From: Bacteroidaceae bacterium
GTDB lineage: Bacteria; Bacteroidota; Bacteroidia; Bacteroidales; Bacteroidaceae
DNA length: 42,328 nucleotides
Direction of reading: 5' to 3'
Assembly: GCA_017466065.1 (NCBI GenBank)
Contig: JAFTUV010000046.1
Location: forward strand, 1-42,328
The notes below the pieces were generated by a model that made no database searches, had not been told where the DNA came from, and saw only the letters and a program-made list of their open reading frames with translations. The position numbers were made by a program, and so were the translations under genes. Positions 25,101-33,432 of the stretch are shown here, in pieces; position 1 is the stretch's first letter, and each line of letters begins with the position of its first letter.

Positions 25101-26339
25101 ATGAGGATAACGGTAACAGGAACAGGATATGTAGGATTAAGCATTGCCACCCTCTTGGCCCAACACAACCAAGTGACGGCAGTGGACATCGTACCACAAA
25201 AAGTGGATATGATAAACAGAGGCCTGTCACCGATAAAGGACGAGTACATAGAACAGTTCCTGCGCGAAAAAGAGCTGAACCTCACAGCCACCACCGACGC
25301 GGTGTCAGCCTACAAGACCGCCGACTACATAATTGTGGCAACCCCCACTAACTACGACAACACCCGCAACTTCTTCGACACCACAGCCGTAGAGAGCGTA
25401 ATAGCAGAGGCCGTAGCCATCAACCCCAAAGCCACAATAGTAATAAAGAGCACTATACCCGTAGGCTACACAAGCAACATAAGCGAGAAATACAAGAACG
25501 CCAACATACTCTTCTCGCCCGAATTCCTGCGCGAAGGCAAAGCCCTATACGACAACCTCTACCCCAGCCGCATAATCATAGGCTACCCGCAAGACAACGA
25601 ACATCTTGCCGCAGCCGCACACACCTTTGCCCGTCTGTTACAGCAAGGAGCCATAAAAGAAAATATAGAAACCCTTTTTATGGGCACCACCGAGGCCGAG
25701 GCAGTCAAGCTGTTCGCCAACACCTATCTGGCCTTGCGCGTGAGCTACTTTAACGAACTCGACACATACGCCGAAATGCGCGGACTATCGACAAGCGACA
25801 TAATAAAAGGCGTAGGGCTCGACCCCCGCATCGGCACCCACTACAACAACCCCTCCTTCGGCTACGGCGGCTACTGCCTGCCAAAGGACACCAAGCAACT
25901 GCTCGCCAATTACAGCGATGTACCACAAACCCTCATAAAAGCCATTGTCGACAGCAACGTAACCCGCAAGGACTTCATTGCCGACCAGATACTCAAAAAA
26001 GCCGGCTACTACGACTATTACAGCAGTGGCGACTACAACCGGGAACACGAAAAGCAGTGCACCATAGGCGTCTATCGCCTCACAATGAAAACCAGCAGCG
26101 ACAATTTCCGACACTCCTCCATACAAGGCATTATGAAACGCATAAAAGCCAAAGGAGCCAACGTAATAATATACGAACCCACACTCGAAGACGGCACCAC
26201 CTTCTTCGGCAGTAAAATAATAAACGACCTCACCCTGTTCAAGCAACAATCGCAAGCCATCTTGGCCAACCGCTACGACAGCAATCTCGACGATGTAACA
26301 GCAAAGGTCTACACCCGCGACATTTTCCATAAAGACTGA
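25101..26339 (+). CDS. ugd: UDP-glucose 6-dehydrogenase
   Basis: Cytoplasmic NAD-dependent oxidation of UDP-glucose to UDP-glucuronate for the polysaccharide. 412 residues with the Rossmann motif GTGYVGLS (7-14), the central [10 protein letters not shown] and [12 protein letters not shown] motifs, and the catalytic Cys259 in [14 protein letters not shown]. The C-terminal UDP-binding domain carries IGVYRLTMK and ending motifs. It starts with ATG 5 nt after the SGNH gene. The family is close to the bacterial Ugd of capsule loci; a UDP-ManNAc or UDP-GlcNAc dehydrogenase is less likely because wecC is separately encoded nearby. Confidence 0.93.
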   Translation: MRITVTGTGYVGLSIATLLAQHNQVTAVDIVPQKVDMINRGLSPIKDEYIEQFLREKELNLTATTDAVSAYKTADYIIVATPTNYDNTRNFFDTTAVESVIAEAVAINPKATIVIKSTIPVGYTSNISEKYKNANILFSPEFLREGKALYDNLYPSRIIIGYPQDNEHLAAAAHTFARLLQQGAIKENIETLFMGTTEAEAVKLFANTYLALRVSYFNELDTYAEMRGLSTSDIIKGVGLDPRIGTHYNNPSFGYGGYCLPKDTKQLLANYSDVPQTLIKAIVDSNVTRKDFIADQILKKAGYYDYYSSGDYNREHEKQCTIGVYRLTMKTSSDNFRHSSIQGIMKRIKAKGANVIIYEPTLEDGTTFFGSKIINDLTLFKQQSQAILANRYDSNLDDVTAKVYTRDIFHKD

Positions 26340-26375
26340 TATACCTTATTTATAAATAAGAAGAAAAACAACAAA

Positions 26376-27578
26376 ATGAAAACTATAATGTTAGTATTCG
26401 GGACACGCCCCGAAGCCATAAAAATGGCACCACTTGTAAAAGAGTTCCAGAAACACCCCGACACATTCAGAACCATTGTATGCGTGACAGGACAGCACCG
26501 CCAAATGCTCGACCAAGTGCTTCAACTCTTTGAAATAACTCCCGACTACGACCTAAACATAATGAAACAGGGGCAAGACCTCTACGATGTAACAGCCCGC
26601 GTGCTCGTAGGAATGCGCGATATACTGAAAGAGGTGCAGCCCGATGTTGTACTTGTGCACGGCGACACCACCACCAGCACCGCAGCAGCCCTTGCTGCCT
26701 TCTATCAGCAAATACCCGTGGGGCACGTCGAAGCCGGCCTTCGCACACACAACATATACAGCCCGTGGCCCGAGGAAATGAACCGACAAATCACAGGCCG
26801 CATAGCCACATACAATTTTGCCCCCACCCCGCTCAGCCGTCAGAACCTGTTGCGCGAAGCCGTTAGCGAAGAGAGCATCACCGTTACCGGCAACACAGTC
26901 ATCGACGCACTCTATTGGGTGGTGAACAAAATAAAAGAAGATAAAACACTTAACGAAGAACTCAAAAACCTCCTTGCCACCGCCGGCTACGATGTAACCC
27001 GTCTCGATGGCGGCAAAAAACTGGTGCTCATCACCGGCCACCGCCGCGAAAACTTCGGCGACGGCTTCATAAATATGTGCACCGCCATACGCGACCTCAC
27101 ACAGAAATACCCCGATGTTGATTTTGTCTACCCAATGCACCTCAACCCCAATGTGCGAAAGCCCATACACGAGGTATTCGGGAGCCCCTCCCCAACCCTC
27201 CCCGGTAGGGAGGGAGTTCCTTCCCTACGGGGGGAGGTTAGGAGGGGGCCCAATATGTTCTTCATCGAGCCCCTCGAATACCTCTCGTTCGTCTATCTTA
27301 TGGAGAAGAGTAACATAGTGCTCACCGACAGCGGCGGCATTCAGGAGGAGGCACCCGGCCTCGGCAAGCCCGTGCTTGTTATGCGCGACACCACCGAGCG
27401 TCCCGAAGCACTCGAAGCCGGCACCGTGAAACTCGTAGGCACAAACTACCAAAAGATTGTCGACGAAGTATCATCGCTCCTCGACGACGAGGCACATTAC
27501 AACCAAATGAGCCAAGCTGTCAACCCCTATGGCGACGGCCTTGCCTGCGGCAGAATAGTAGAAAGATTAAATAAATAA
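26376..27578 (+). CDS. wecB: UDP-GlcNAc 2-epimerase with in-frame palindromic insertion
   Basis: Converts UDP-GlcNAc to UDP-ManNAc, the substrate of WecC. 400 residues instead of about 375. The usual motifs are present: FGTRPEAIKMAPL, VTGQHRQMLDQV, VLVHGDTTT, GHVEAGLRT, PEEMNR, ITGHRREN, YPMHLNPNVR, DSGGIQEEAP and RDTTERPEAL. Between HEVFG and MFFIEPLEYL sits an unusual Pro/Gly/Arg-rich segment (residues about 270-293) encoded by a GC-rich palindrome at 27181-27251. The reading frame is kept and the rest of the protein is normal. The loop is at the surface in known structures as far as I can judge, so activity may survive. The start is 36 nt after ugd; wecC follows after 32 nt. Confidence 0.93.
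   Translation: MKTIMLVFGTRPEAIKMAPLVKEFQKHPDTFRTIVCVTGQHRQMLDQVLQLFEITPDYDLNIMKQGQDLYDVTARVLVGMRDILKEVQPDVVLVHGDTTTSTAAALAAFYQQIPVGHVEAGLRTHNIYSPWPEEMNRQITGRIATYNFAPTPLSRQNLLREAVSEESITVTGNTVIDALYWVVNKIKEDKTLNEELKNLLATAGYDVTRLDGGKKLVLITGHRRENFGDGFINMCTAIRDLTQKYPDVDFVYPMHLNPNVRKPIHEVFGSPSPTLPGREGVPSLRGEVRRGPNMFFIEPLEYLSFVYLMEKSNIVLTDSGGIQEEAPGLGKPVLVMRDTTERPEALEAGTVKLVGTNYQKIVDEVSSLLDDEAHYNQMSQAVNPYGDGLACGRIVERLNK
27181..27251. repeat. GC-rich imperfect palindrome inserted in wecB
   Basis: About 70 nt, nearly all C and G tracts. The left arm GCCCCTCCCCAACC (27184 onward) and the right-arm complement CCCCCTCCTAACC match with few differences, and GGTAGGGA faces TTCCCTAC at the centre. It closely resembles the C/G-tract palindromes in the non-coding stretch at 29018-29177. 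It is in frame with wecB and contains no stop in that frame. Confidence 0.7.
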
Positions 27579-27610
27579 CAACATAAACAAAACTAAAATC
27601 ACAAAAAAGA

Positions 27611-28816
27611 ATGAAAGCCTGTTTTATGGGACTCGGCTACATAGGCCTCCCCACAGCAATTATTGCAGCAAAACACGGAATTGATGTAGTTGGCGTCGAC
27701 ATTAACCCCAAAGTAGTAGAAATAACAAACCAAGGCAAGCTCCACATCATCGAGCCCGGAATGGAAGAGATGTTGAAAGAGGTTATCGCCAGCGGCAAGT
27801 TCAAGGCCTACACCACCCCCCAAGAGAGTGACGCCTACTTTATGGTTGTGCCCACCCCCTTCAAAGGCGACCACGAGCCCGACACATCGTATGTCGAGGC
27901 AGCCACACGCGCCGTTCTTCCCCTTCTCAAAGAAGGCGACCTCTATGTAATAGAGAGCACATCACCCATAGGCACCACCGAAATGATGGCCGACATCATC
28001 TTCAACGCCCGCCCCGAGCTTAAAGACAAAATCTACATTGCCTACTGCCCCGAGCGCGTGCTCCCCGGCAACGTAATCTACGAGCTCGTTCACAACGACC
28101 GCGTACTCGGCGGCCTCACCCCCGAGAGCACCGACAAAGCCATCGAGTTCTACTCACAATTCGTCAAAGGGCAGCTCCACAAGACCAACAGCCGCACAGC
28201 CGAAATGTGCAAACTCACCGAGAACAGCAGCCGCGATGTTCAGATAGCCTTCGCCAACGAGCTCTCACTCATCTGCGACAAAGCAGGCATCAACGTATGG
28301 GAACTCATCGAGCTTGCCAACAAGCACCCCCGCGTGAACATTCTGCAACCCGGTTGCGGCGTGGGCGGCCACTGCATCGCAGTCGACCCCTACTTCATCA
28401 CCGCCGACTACCCCGTTGAGAGCAAGATAATCGCCACCGCACGCGAAATAAACAACTACAAGAGCTTCTGGTGCGCCGAGAAGGTAAAGAGCACAATGCT
28501 CGAATTCGAATTGAAGAACGGTCGCAAGCCCACAGTAGCAATGATGGGCCTCGCCTTCAAACCGAATATCGACGACCTTCGCGAAAGCCCCTCAAAAAGC
28601 ATCGTAGGCAAAGTGATGCAAATGTGCAACAACGCCGACATACTCATAGTAGAACCCAACGTGAGCGAGCACAAACAATTCAAACTCACCCCCTACAAAG
28701 AGGCCTATGCAGCAGCCGACATTGTAGTAATGCTCACCGGCCACAACGAATTCAAGGAACTCCCTTGGGACGACAGCAAGGTAATACTCGACTTCTGCGG
28801 CATCTACAAGAAGTAA
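27611..28816 (+). CDS. wecC: UDP-N-acetyl-D-mannosamine dehydrogenase
   Basis: Oxidises UDP-ManNAc (the WecB product) to UDP-ManNAcA, in the cytoplasm with two NAD+. 401 residues with GLGYIGLP (7-14), VPTPFKGDHEPDTSYV, IESTSPIGTT, YCPERVLPG, the TENSSRDVQIAFANEL helix that distinguishes WecC-type enzymes, and catalytic Cys255 in GCGVGGHCIAVDPYF. The C-terminal domain (MGLAFKPNIDDLRESPS) is complete. Together with wecB it makes UDP-ManNAcA a likely building block of this polysaccharide. Confidence 0.94.
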   Translation: MKACFMGLGYIGLPTAIIAAKHGIDVVGVDINPKVVEITNQGKLHIIEPGMEEMLKEVIASGKFKAYTTPQESDAYFMVVPTPFKGDHEPDTSYVEAATRAVLPLLKEGDLYVIESTSPIGTTEMMADIIFNARPELKDKIYIAYCPERVLPGNVIYELVHNDRVLGGLTPESTDKAIEFYSQFVKGQLHKTNSRTAEMCKLTENSSRDVQIAFANELSLICDKAGINVWELIELANKHPRVNILQPGCGVGGHCIAVDPYFITADYPVESKIIATAREINNYKSFWCAEKVKSTMLEFELKNGRKPTVAMMGLAFKPNIDDLRESPSKSIVGKVMQMCNNADILIVEPNVSEHKQFKLTPYKEAYAAADIVVMLTGHNEFKELPWDDSKVILDFCGIYKK

Positions 28817-28831
28817 TTACCCACAGACAAA

Positions 28832-28905
28832 GGGCGCACCGGCGTGTGTGCCCCTACGAAAAACAAAAAAAAGATGTAGGGGCCGGCCGATGTGTGCCTG
28901 CCCAA
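28832..28905. repeat. Inverted pair of GTAGGGGC-type repeats
   Basis: GGGCGCACCGG...GTGCCCCTAC (28832-28857) faces GTAGGGGCCGGCCG...CCTGCCC (28876-28903), separated by an A-rich 18-nt spacer. The second copy recurs at 30368-30393. Each unit is itself GC-rich and partly palindromic, like dispersed BIME/REP elements. Confidence 0.6.
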
Positions 28906-29017
28906 AGAAAAGACATAAGAACAGAAGAACAAATTAAACTCTCACACCTTAAATTTGCGCAAGAGAAGCGAAACGCGAGGAAAGTTAAGAGACAAAAGGC
29001 TGGAACTGCCCCACTTG

Positions 29018-29177
29018 ATTTTAAGGGGGGCTCCCCGAAGGGGTGAGGGGATAAAATAACAACAAGCAACAAGGAAAATCCCCCTCGGCTTTCAGCCACT
29101 CCCCCTTAACCTTATAAATAAGGGGGGAGAGTTTAAAGAACAAAATGATAAACAAACTGTCCCTCCCACAGAGGGAC
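29018..29177. repeat. Cluster of C/G-tract palindromes
   Basis: Contains CCCC-GAA-GGGG (29033-29043), CTCCCCCTTA (29099-29108) against TAAGGGGGGAG (29119-29129), and GTCCCTC (29159-29165) against GAGGGAC (29171-29177). The C/G tracts resemble the element inserted into wecB. No coding potential. Confidence 0.55.
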
Positions 29178-29205
29178 GAGCGAAGCTGAGGGAGCATCCT
29201 CCCAA

Positions 29206-29237
29206 CCCACAAGTGCTTGGTTGTGCCTGTGGGAACA
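29206..29237. repeat. Hairpin repeat B, copy 1
   Basis: CCCACA ... TGTGGG hairpin followed by AACA, 32 nt. It aligns without gaps to copy 2 at 30469-30500 with seven differences, all transitions, and one pair of differences keeps a base pair (A-T here, G-C in copy 2). Confidence 0.6.
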
Positions 29238-29302
29238 AAAAAAGAAAAGAATTGCATATATCGGACAATACAAACATCGACCGAAACATCAATCCACACA
29301 TT

Positions 29303-30352
29303 ATGAAACAAATACAGATTCATAATACCGAAAATACAGGAGATATTTTCAAGGATGCACAAAACATCATTGAGCAAACGCGAAATTACGCATATCAAGC
29401 AGTAAACACAGCGATGATACAGCGCAATTGGATGTTAGGGAAACGTATTTCAGACGAAGAATTACAAGACGGAAACAGAGCCGAGTATGGAAAAGAAGTA
29501 ATAAAAAACTTTCAGAACACCTAACAAACTTATATGGCAAAGGCTTTACTAAAAGCAATTTGTATCAATTTATTCAGTTTTATAAATTCTTTCCCGACAT
29601 TTTCCACACACCGAGTGGAAAATCGCAAATACTATCTTGGACACATTACCGCGCCCTATTAAGAGTTGCCGACAAAACAGCCAGAGATTGGTATCTAAAA
29701 GAAGCATCCGAACAAATGTGGAGTGTAAGAACGCTCGACCGAAACATTGCATCGCAATACTACTATCGCTTATTGCAGTCGCAAGCAAAAGATGTGGTAA
29801 TTGATGAAATGAAACAGATTACAGCACCTATGCAGGGCGACAAGTTGGAATTTATTAAAAACCCCGTTGTTGCAGAACTTTTGGGTCTATCCCCAAACTC
29901 CGACTTCACAGAAAGCAAACTTGAAACATCAATCATTACCCATATTCAGAAATTCCTATTGGAATTAGGTAAAGGCTTTTCATTTGTTGCCCGTCAAAGA
30001 CTAATACGCACCGAAAAGAAAGACTACTTTATCGATTTAGTATTTTAAACTACATTCTAAAATGTTTTGTTCTAATAGATTTGAAAACAACTACAATCAC
30101 ACACCAAGATGTAGGGCAAATGGATATGTATGTAAGAATGTACGATGAACTTAAACGAACAGAGGGAGATAACCCAACTATCGGCCTTATCCTATGCTCG
30201 CGCACAAGTGAAGATATGGCACGATACTCTATGCTCAAAGAGAATGACCGTTTGTTTCAAGCAAAATATCTCACATCTTGCCAACGAAGGAAGAGTTATC
30301 CAATGAGATTGAACGACAAAAAATGATTTTCCGATTACAACAAGAGAAGTAG
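29303..30352 (+). pseudogene. DUF1016 / YhcG-type PDDEXK nuclease, three frameshifts
   Basis: A near full-length relic (350 codons if repaired) of the DUF1016 family, which carries an N-terminal DUF1016 domain and a C-terminal PDDEXK nuclease domain. Frame 1 starts at MKQIQIHNTENTGD and runs to NRAEYGKEVIKN. A missing base in the A6 run at 29503-29508 shifts to the frame giving LSEHLTNLYGKGFTKSNL and on to KKDYFIDLVF. A second missing base near 30046 (TTTTAAAC, should read TTTTACAAC) leads to LKTTTITHQDVGQMDMYVRM. A third near 30279 (ACATCTTG) leads to the final LPTKEELSNEIERQK. The second break lies between the catalytic Asp of YFIDLVF and the DLK of the nuclease site, so no active product is expected. 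Codons outside the breaks remain well conserved, so decay is recent. Confidence 0.85.
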
Positions 30353-30367
30353 CACACACAACGCAAC

Positions 30368-30393
30368 GTAGGGGCCGACCGATGTGTCTGCCC
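30368..30393. repeat. GTAGGGGC-type repeat, second site
   Basis: GTAGGGGCCGACCGATGTG...TGCCC matches 28876-28903 with one substitution and a 2-nt deletion, same orientation. Together the two copies bracket the DUF1016 pseudogene. Confidence 0.65.
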
Positions 30394-30468
30394 AACAAAA
30401 AAGTGGGAGAAGAGTAGAAAATACCCACAAAACGGGGGATAAATAAAAACACAAAAGCAACACCCCCA

Positions 30469-30500
30469 CCCGCAAGTGCCTGACCGTGCTTGCGGGAACA
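30469..30500. repeat. Hairpin repeat B, copy 2
   Basis: CCCGCAAG (30469-30476) and CTTGCGGG (30489-30496) form a perfect 8-bp stem, extended by two G-T wobbles and a C-G pair, followed by AACA. It aligns gaplessly with 29206-29237. It lies 31 nt before the next gene and may act as terminator or leader. Confidence 0.65.
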
Positions 30501-30530
30501 TAAAGAGAACAATAATAATTATTATATAAT

Positions 30531-31739
30531 ATGTTTAACCTGTACAAATTCATTTCGGACAATGTTACCTTCCGTCCGAAAAGTATGTTTGCCGGCGATA
30601 TTGAGGCAAATTATGAAACTCTAAAAAAAGAGATAGAAGGAAAAAGTGTATGCGTTATTGGCGGTGCCGGTTCAATCGGTTCATCCTACATAAGAGCTAT
30701 ACTACCGTTCAAGCCCTCAAAGCTGATAGTAGTAGACCTTAACGAAAACGGCTTGGCCGAACTCACACGCGACATACGTTCAACATACGGAATGTATGTA
30801 CCCCAAGAATACAGAACATACACACTAAACTTTGCCGACCCCATTTTTGAACGTATCTTCCGCGAAGAAAAGGGTTTTGACATTGTAGCCAACTTCTCGG
30901 CCCATAAACACGTGCGCAGCGAAAAGGATAAATATTCTGTTCAGGCACTCATAGAGAATAACGACATAAAGGCAAAGAAATTTATGGATCTTCTCTGCGT
31001 TTATCCTCCCAAACACTTCTTCTGCGTGTCAACCGACAAAGCCGCAAACCCCGTAAACATTATGGGTGCCAGCAAGCGCATTATGGAAGACCTCATCCTT
31101 GCCTACACCGACAAATTCAAGGTTACCACCGCACGCTTTGCCAATGTAGCCTTCTCCAATGGTTCACTGCCGGCCGGTTGGTTGGAACGTGTGAGCAAAA
31201 AACAACCCCTTGCAGCTCCTAATGATGTAAAACGCTACTTTGTATCTCTCGAAGAGAGCGGACAAATATGTATGCTAGCCTGCATTTTGGGTAACAACGG
31301 CGAAATATTCTTCCCCAAACTGGGCGAAGACCAGATGCTCACCTTTTCAAGCATCTGCGACAAGTATGTTGAAACCATCGGATGCGAGAAAGTACTTTGC
31401 AACAACGACGAGGAAGCAAAGAAATTCGCCAACGAAATGTCATACAACACAAGCAAATATCCGGTTGTTTACTTCAAGAGCGACACCACCGGCGAGAAAG
31501 CCTACGAAGAGTTCTATATCCCCGGCGAAAAAATAAATATGGAACGCTTCCAAAGCCTTGGAGTAATCGAAGAAACCAGCCGTCGCCCTATGAGTGAAGT
31601 TGAAACATTCTTCAAAGAGATTGAGAGCATATTCGCAAGCCCCGCCTTCACCAAGGAAGAAGTAGTTGAAGCAATAAAGAGATTCATCCCCAACTTTGAG
31701 CACGAAGAAAAAGGCAAAAACCTCGACCAAAAGATGTAA
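30531..31739 (+). CDS. UDP-sugar 4,6-dehydratase (FlaA1/CapD-like, soluble)
   Basis: Likely first step of a 4-keto-6-deoxy amino-sugar route from UDP-HexNAc, in the cytoplasm. 402 residues with the Rossmann motif GGAGSIGSS (about 44-52), VDLNENGLAEL, NFSAHKHVRSEKD and STDKAANPVNIMGASKRIMED. As in the FlaA1 group, Met takes the place of the SDR Tyr. No N-terminal membrane segments, unlike long CapD/PglF. The following genes (aminotransferase, acyltransferase) fit an amino-sugar pathway. It follows the repeat-rich stretch; its start ATG is 31 nt after hairpin repeat B copy 2. Confidence 0.85.
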   Translation: MFNLYKFISDNVTFRPKSMFAGDIEANYETLKKEIEGKSVCVIGGAGSIGSSYIRAILPFKPSKLIVVDLNENGLAELTRDIRSTYGMYVPQEYRTYTLNFADPIFERIFREEKGFDIVANFSAHKHVRSEKDKYSVQALIENNDIKAKKFMDLLCVYPPKHFFCVSTDKAANPVNIMGASKRIMEDLILAYTDKFKVTTARFANVAFSNGSLPAGWLERVSKKQPLAAPNDVKRYFVSLEESGQICMLACILGNNGEIFFPKLGEDQMLTFSSICDKYVETIGCEKVLCNNDEEAKKFANEMSYNTSKYPVVYFKSDTTGEKAYEEFYIPGEKINMERFQSLGVIEETSRRPMSEVETFFKEIESIFASPAFTKEEVVEAIKRFIPNFEHEEKGKNLDQKM

Positions 31740-31822
31740 TCCTTTCGGTTCACTTCCGGCAAGATTATTCTTTTTAAAGACACTTAAAATTAACAAATAA
31801 AGAAACAAACAAATAATAAACT

Positions 31823-32956
31823 ATGGCTTACAAAATTCCATTGTTTAACCTCAATTTCGACGAGAAAGAGGCTAACGCAGCAGCAGAGACCATTAAATCG
31901 GGCTGGATTTCAACAGGCCCCAAGTGTGAAGAACTCGAAAAGATGTTCATCGATATGTTCCGCGTCAAATACGCAGTGAGCATTAGCAACTGCACCGACG
32001 CATTGCACCTGTGTTGCCTTGCCTGCGGTGTAGGCCCCGGTGACGAGGTTCTTTGCCCATCATTAACATTTGCAGCATCGGCCAACTGCATACGCTATGT
32101 AGGAGCCACCCCTGTATTCTGCGACATTGTCGGCCCTGAGCACATCAATATAGATCCTGCCGACATTGAAAAGAAAATCACCAACAAAACAAAAGCCATA
32201 CTTGTTGTTCATATGGCAGGCTTCCCCTGCAAGATGGACGATATTATGGCAATAGCCAAGAAGCACAACCTTAAAGTAATCGAGGATGCCTGTCACGGGC
32301 CACTTTCGGAGTACAAAGGCACAAAACTCGGCACCATCGGCGATTGTGCAGCATACAGTTTCTTCTCGAACAAGAATATCAGCACCGGCGAAGGCGGTAT
32401 GCTCATCACCAACAACAAGGAAATTGCCGACAAGGTGCGCCTTTTGCGCTCACACGGAATGACCACAATGAGCTACCAACGTGCAGGCGGGCACGCCACT
32501 GCCTACGATATTGTAGAGCTCGGCTATAACTTCCGCCTCGACGACATACACGCAGCCATTGCCATAGAACAATTAAAGAAACTGCCCGGTGACTTGGAGA
32601 AACGCATTGAAGTGCGCAACCGCTACATACAAAACCTTTCAAAGGTTGCAAATATTGTTGTACCGTTTGCCGACAATATCGAGTTTGTTTCAAACTACAT
32701 TATGCCCATAGTTCTCACAAAAGGCACAGTTGATGAGCGCGACAAAATACGCGAAGCGATACACGCTGCCGGCATACAGACATCGGTACACTACCCCGCC
32801 ATTCACCGCTTTTCAATTTACAAGGACTACGGCGCAGTGTTGCCACAGACCGAGTATGTAACCGACCACGAAATAACCCTTCCTATGTATGCAGCACTCA
32901 CAATGGAACAGGTCGATTTCATTTGCGAAACAGTTGATAAAGTAATAAATGGATAA
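31823..32956 (+). CDS. DegT/DnrJ/EryC1-type sugar aminotransferase
   Basis: PLP-dependent transamination of a keto sugar nucleotide, most simply the product of the dehydratase just upstream. 377 residues with the family motifs NCTDALHLCCLA (phosphate-binding), PSLTFAASANCI, VIEDACHGPL (Asp that holds the pyridine N) and SFFSNKNISTGEGGM, whose Lys forms the Schiff base. C-terminal motifs GYNFRLDDIHAAI and SVHYPAIHRF complete it. Whether it is a 4-aminotransferase (PglE/LegC-like) or 3-amino type cannot be settled from sequence reading. The stop overlaps the MaoC frame's first ATG. Confidence 0.92.
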   Translation: MAYKIPLFNLNFDEKEANAAAETIKSGWISTGPKCEELEKMFIDMFRVKYAVSISNCTDALHLCCLACGVGPGDEVLCPSLTFAASANCIRYVGATPVFCDIVGPEHINIDPADIEKKITNKTKAILVVHMAGFPCKMDDIMAIAKKHNLKVIEDACHGPLSEYKGTKLGTIGDCAAYSFFSNKNISTGEGGMLITNNKEIADKVRLLRSHGMTTMSYQRAGGHATAYDIVELGYNFRLDDIHAAIAIEQLKKLPGDLEKRIEVRNRYIQNLSKVANIVVPFADNIEFVSNYIMPIVLTKGTVDERDKIREAIHAAGIQTSVHYPAIHRFSIYKDYGAVLPQTEYVTDHEITLPMYAALTMEQVDFICETVDKVING

Positions 32957-32966
32957 AAGTACAATT

Positions 32967-33431
32967 ATGAACAAGTCTATTTTAGGTCTGTATTTCGAAG
33001 AATTCGTTATTGGTGCAGAAATTAAACATTCACTTTCAAAAACAATCTTCGAAAGTGACAATAACTTTTTCAGTCTTATAACAATGAACCACCACCCGGT
33101 TCACACAAACATAGACTATGCCGCAAAGAACCAGCACGGTAAAATTCTTGTCGTGGGCACACTTGTATTTTCACTCGCAGCAGGCATCACCGTACCCGAT
33201 ATAAGTGGAAAAGCAATCGCAAATTTAGGATACGAAGATATAAAACACCTGAACCCGGTCTTCATAAACGACACAATATATGTGAGAACTAAAATTCTCG
33301 ACAAACGTGAATCCAAGACCAAAAACGACAGGGGCATCATCTATGTTGAATCAATCGCATATAACCAAGACGGAGTTGATGTTCTATCCTTCCGACGCAA
33401 AGTTCTTGTAAAAAAGATGAATAAAGAATAA
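32967..33431 (+). CDS. MaoC-like hotdog hydratase/dehydratase
   Basis: 154 residues starting MNKSILGLYFEEF (32967); an upstream ATG at 32949 would overlap the aminotransferase by 8 nt. It has the MaoC layout: LYFEEFVIGAEIKHSL at the N-terminus, then FESDNNFFSLITMNHHPVHTN carrying the Asp and His of the (R)-specific enoyl-CoA hydratase site, GILVVGTLVFSLAAGI helix, and a beta-rich C-terminus. Members hydrate enoyl-CoA esters, and the closest by pattern are mesaconyl/itaconyl-type hydratases that sit next to CitE-like lyases. That adjacency is seen here: the next gene starts 2 nt later. A CoA-ester enzyme is unusual in a polysaccharide locus. Confidence 0.85.
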   Translation: MNKSILGLYFEEFVIGAEIKHSLSKTIFESDNNFFSLITMNHHPVHTNIDYAAKNQHGKILVVGTLVFSLAAGITVPDISGKAIANLGYEDIKHLNPVFINDTIYVRTKILDKRESKTKNDRGIIYVESIAYNQDGVDVLSFRRKVLVKKMNKE

Positions 33432-33432
33432 T

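Larger units (their letters stand above)
28817..29302. other. Repeat-rich non-coding stretch after wecC
   Basis: No gene is present in 486 nt. It is a run of palindromic repeats: an inverted pair of GTAGGGGC-type elements (28832-28905), then a C/G-tract cluster (29018-29177) and a CCCACA...TGTGGG hairpin (29206-29237). Between them (28906-29017) the sequence is A/G-rich and featureless. It separates the UDP-uronate genes from the rest of the locus, with the DUF1016 pseudogene. Confidence 0.7.

Noticed and set aside
29303..30352. Treating the DUF1016 fragments as two or three separate small genes
   Set aside because: The fragments join in order into one known family when single bases are restored, so a single pseudogene is the better reading.
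28832..30500. Possible CRISPR array from recurring repeats
   Set aside because: Only two copies of each repeat, 1.3-1.5 kb apart, different in length and palindromic; no regular spacers and no cas genes.
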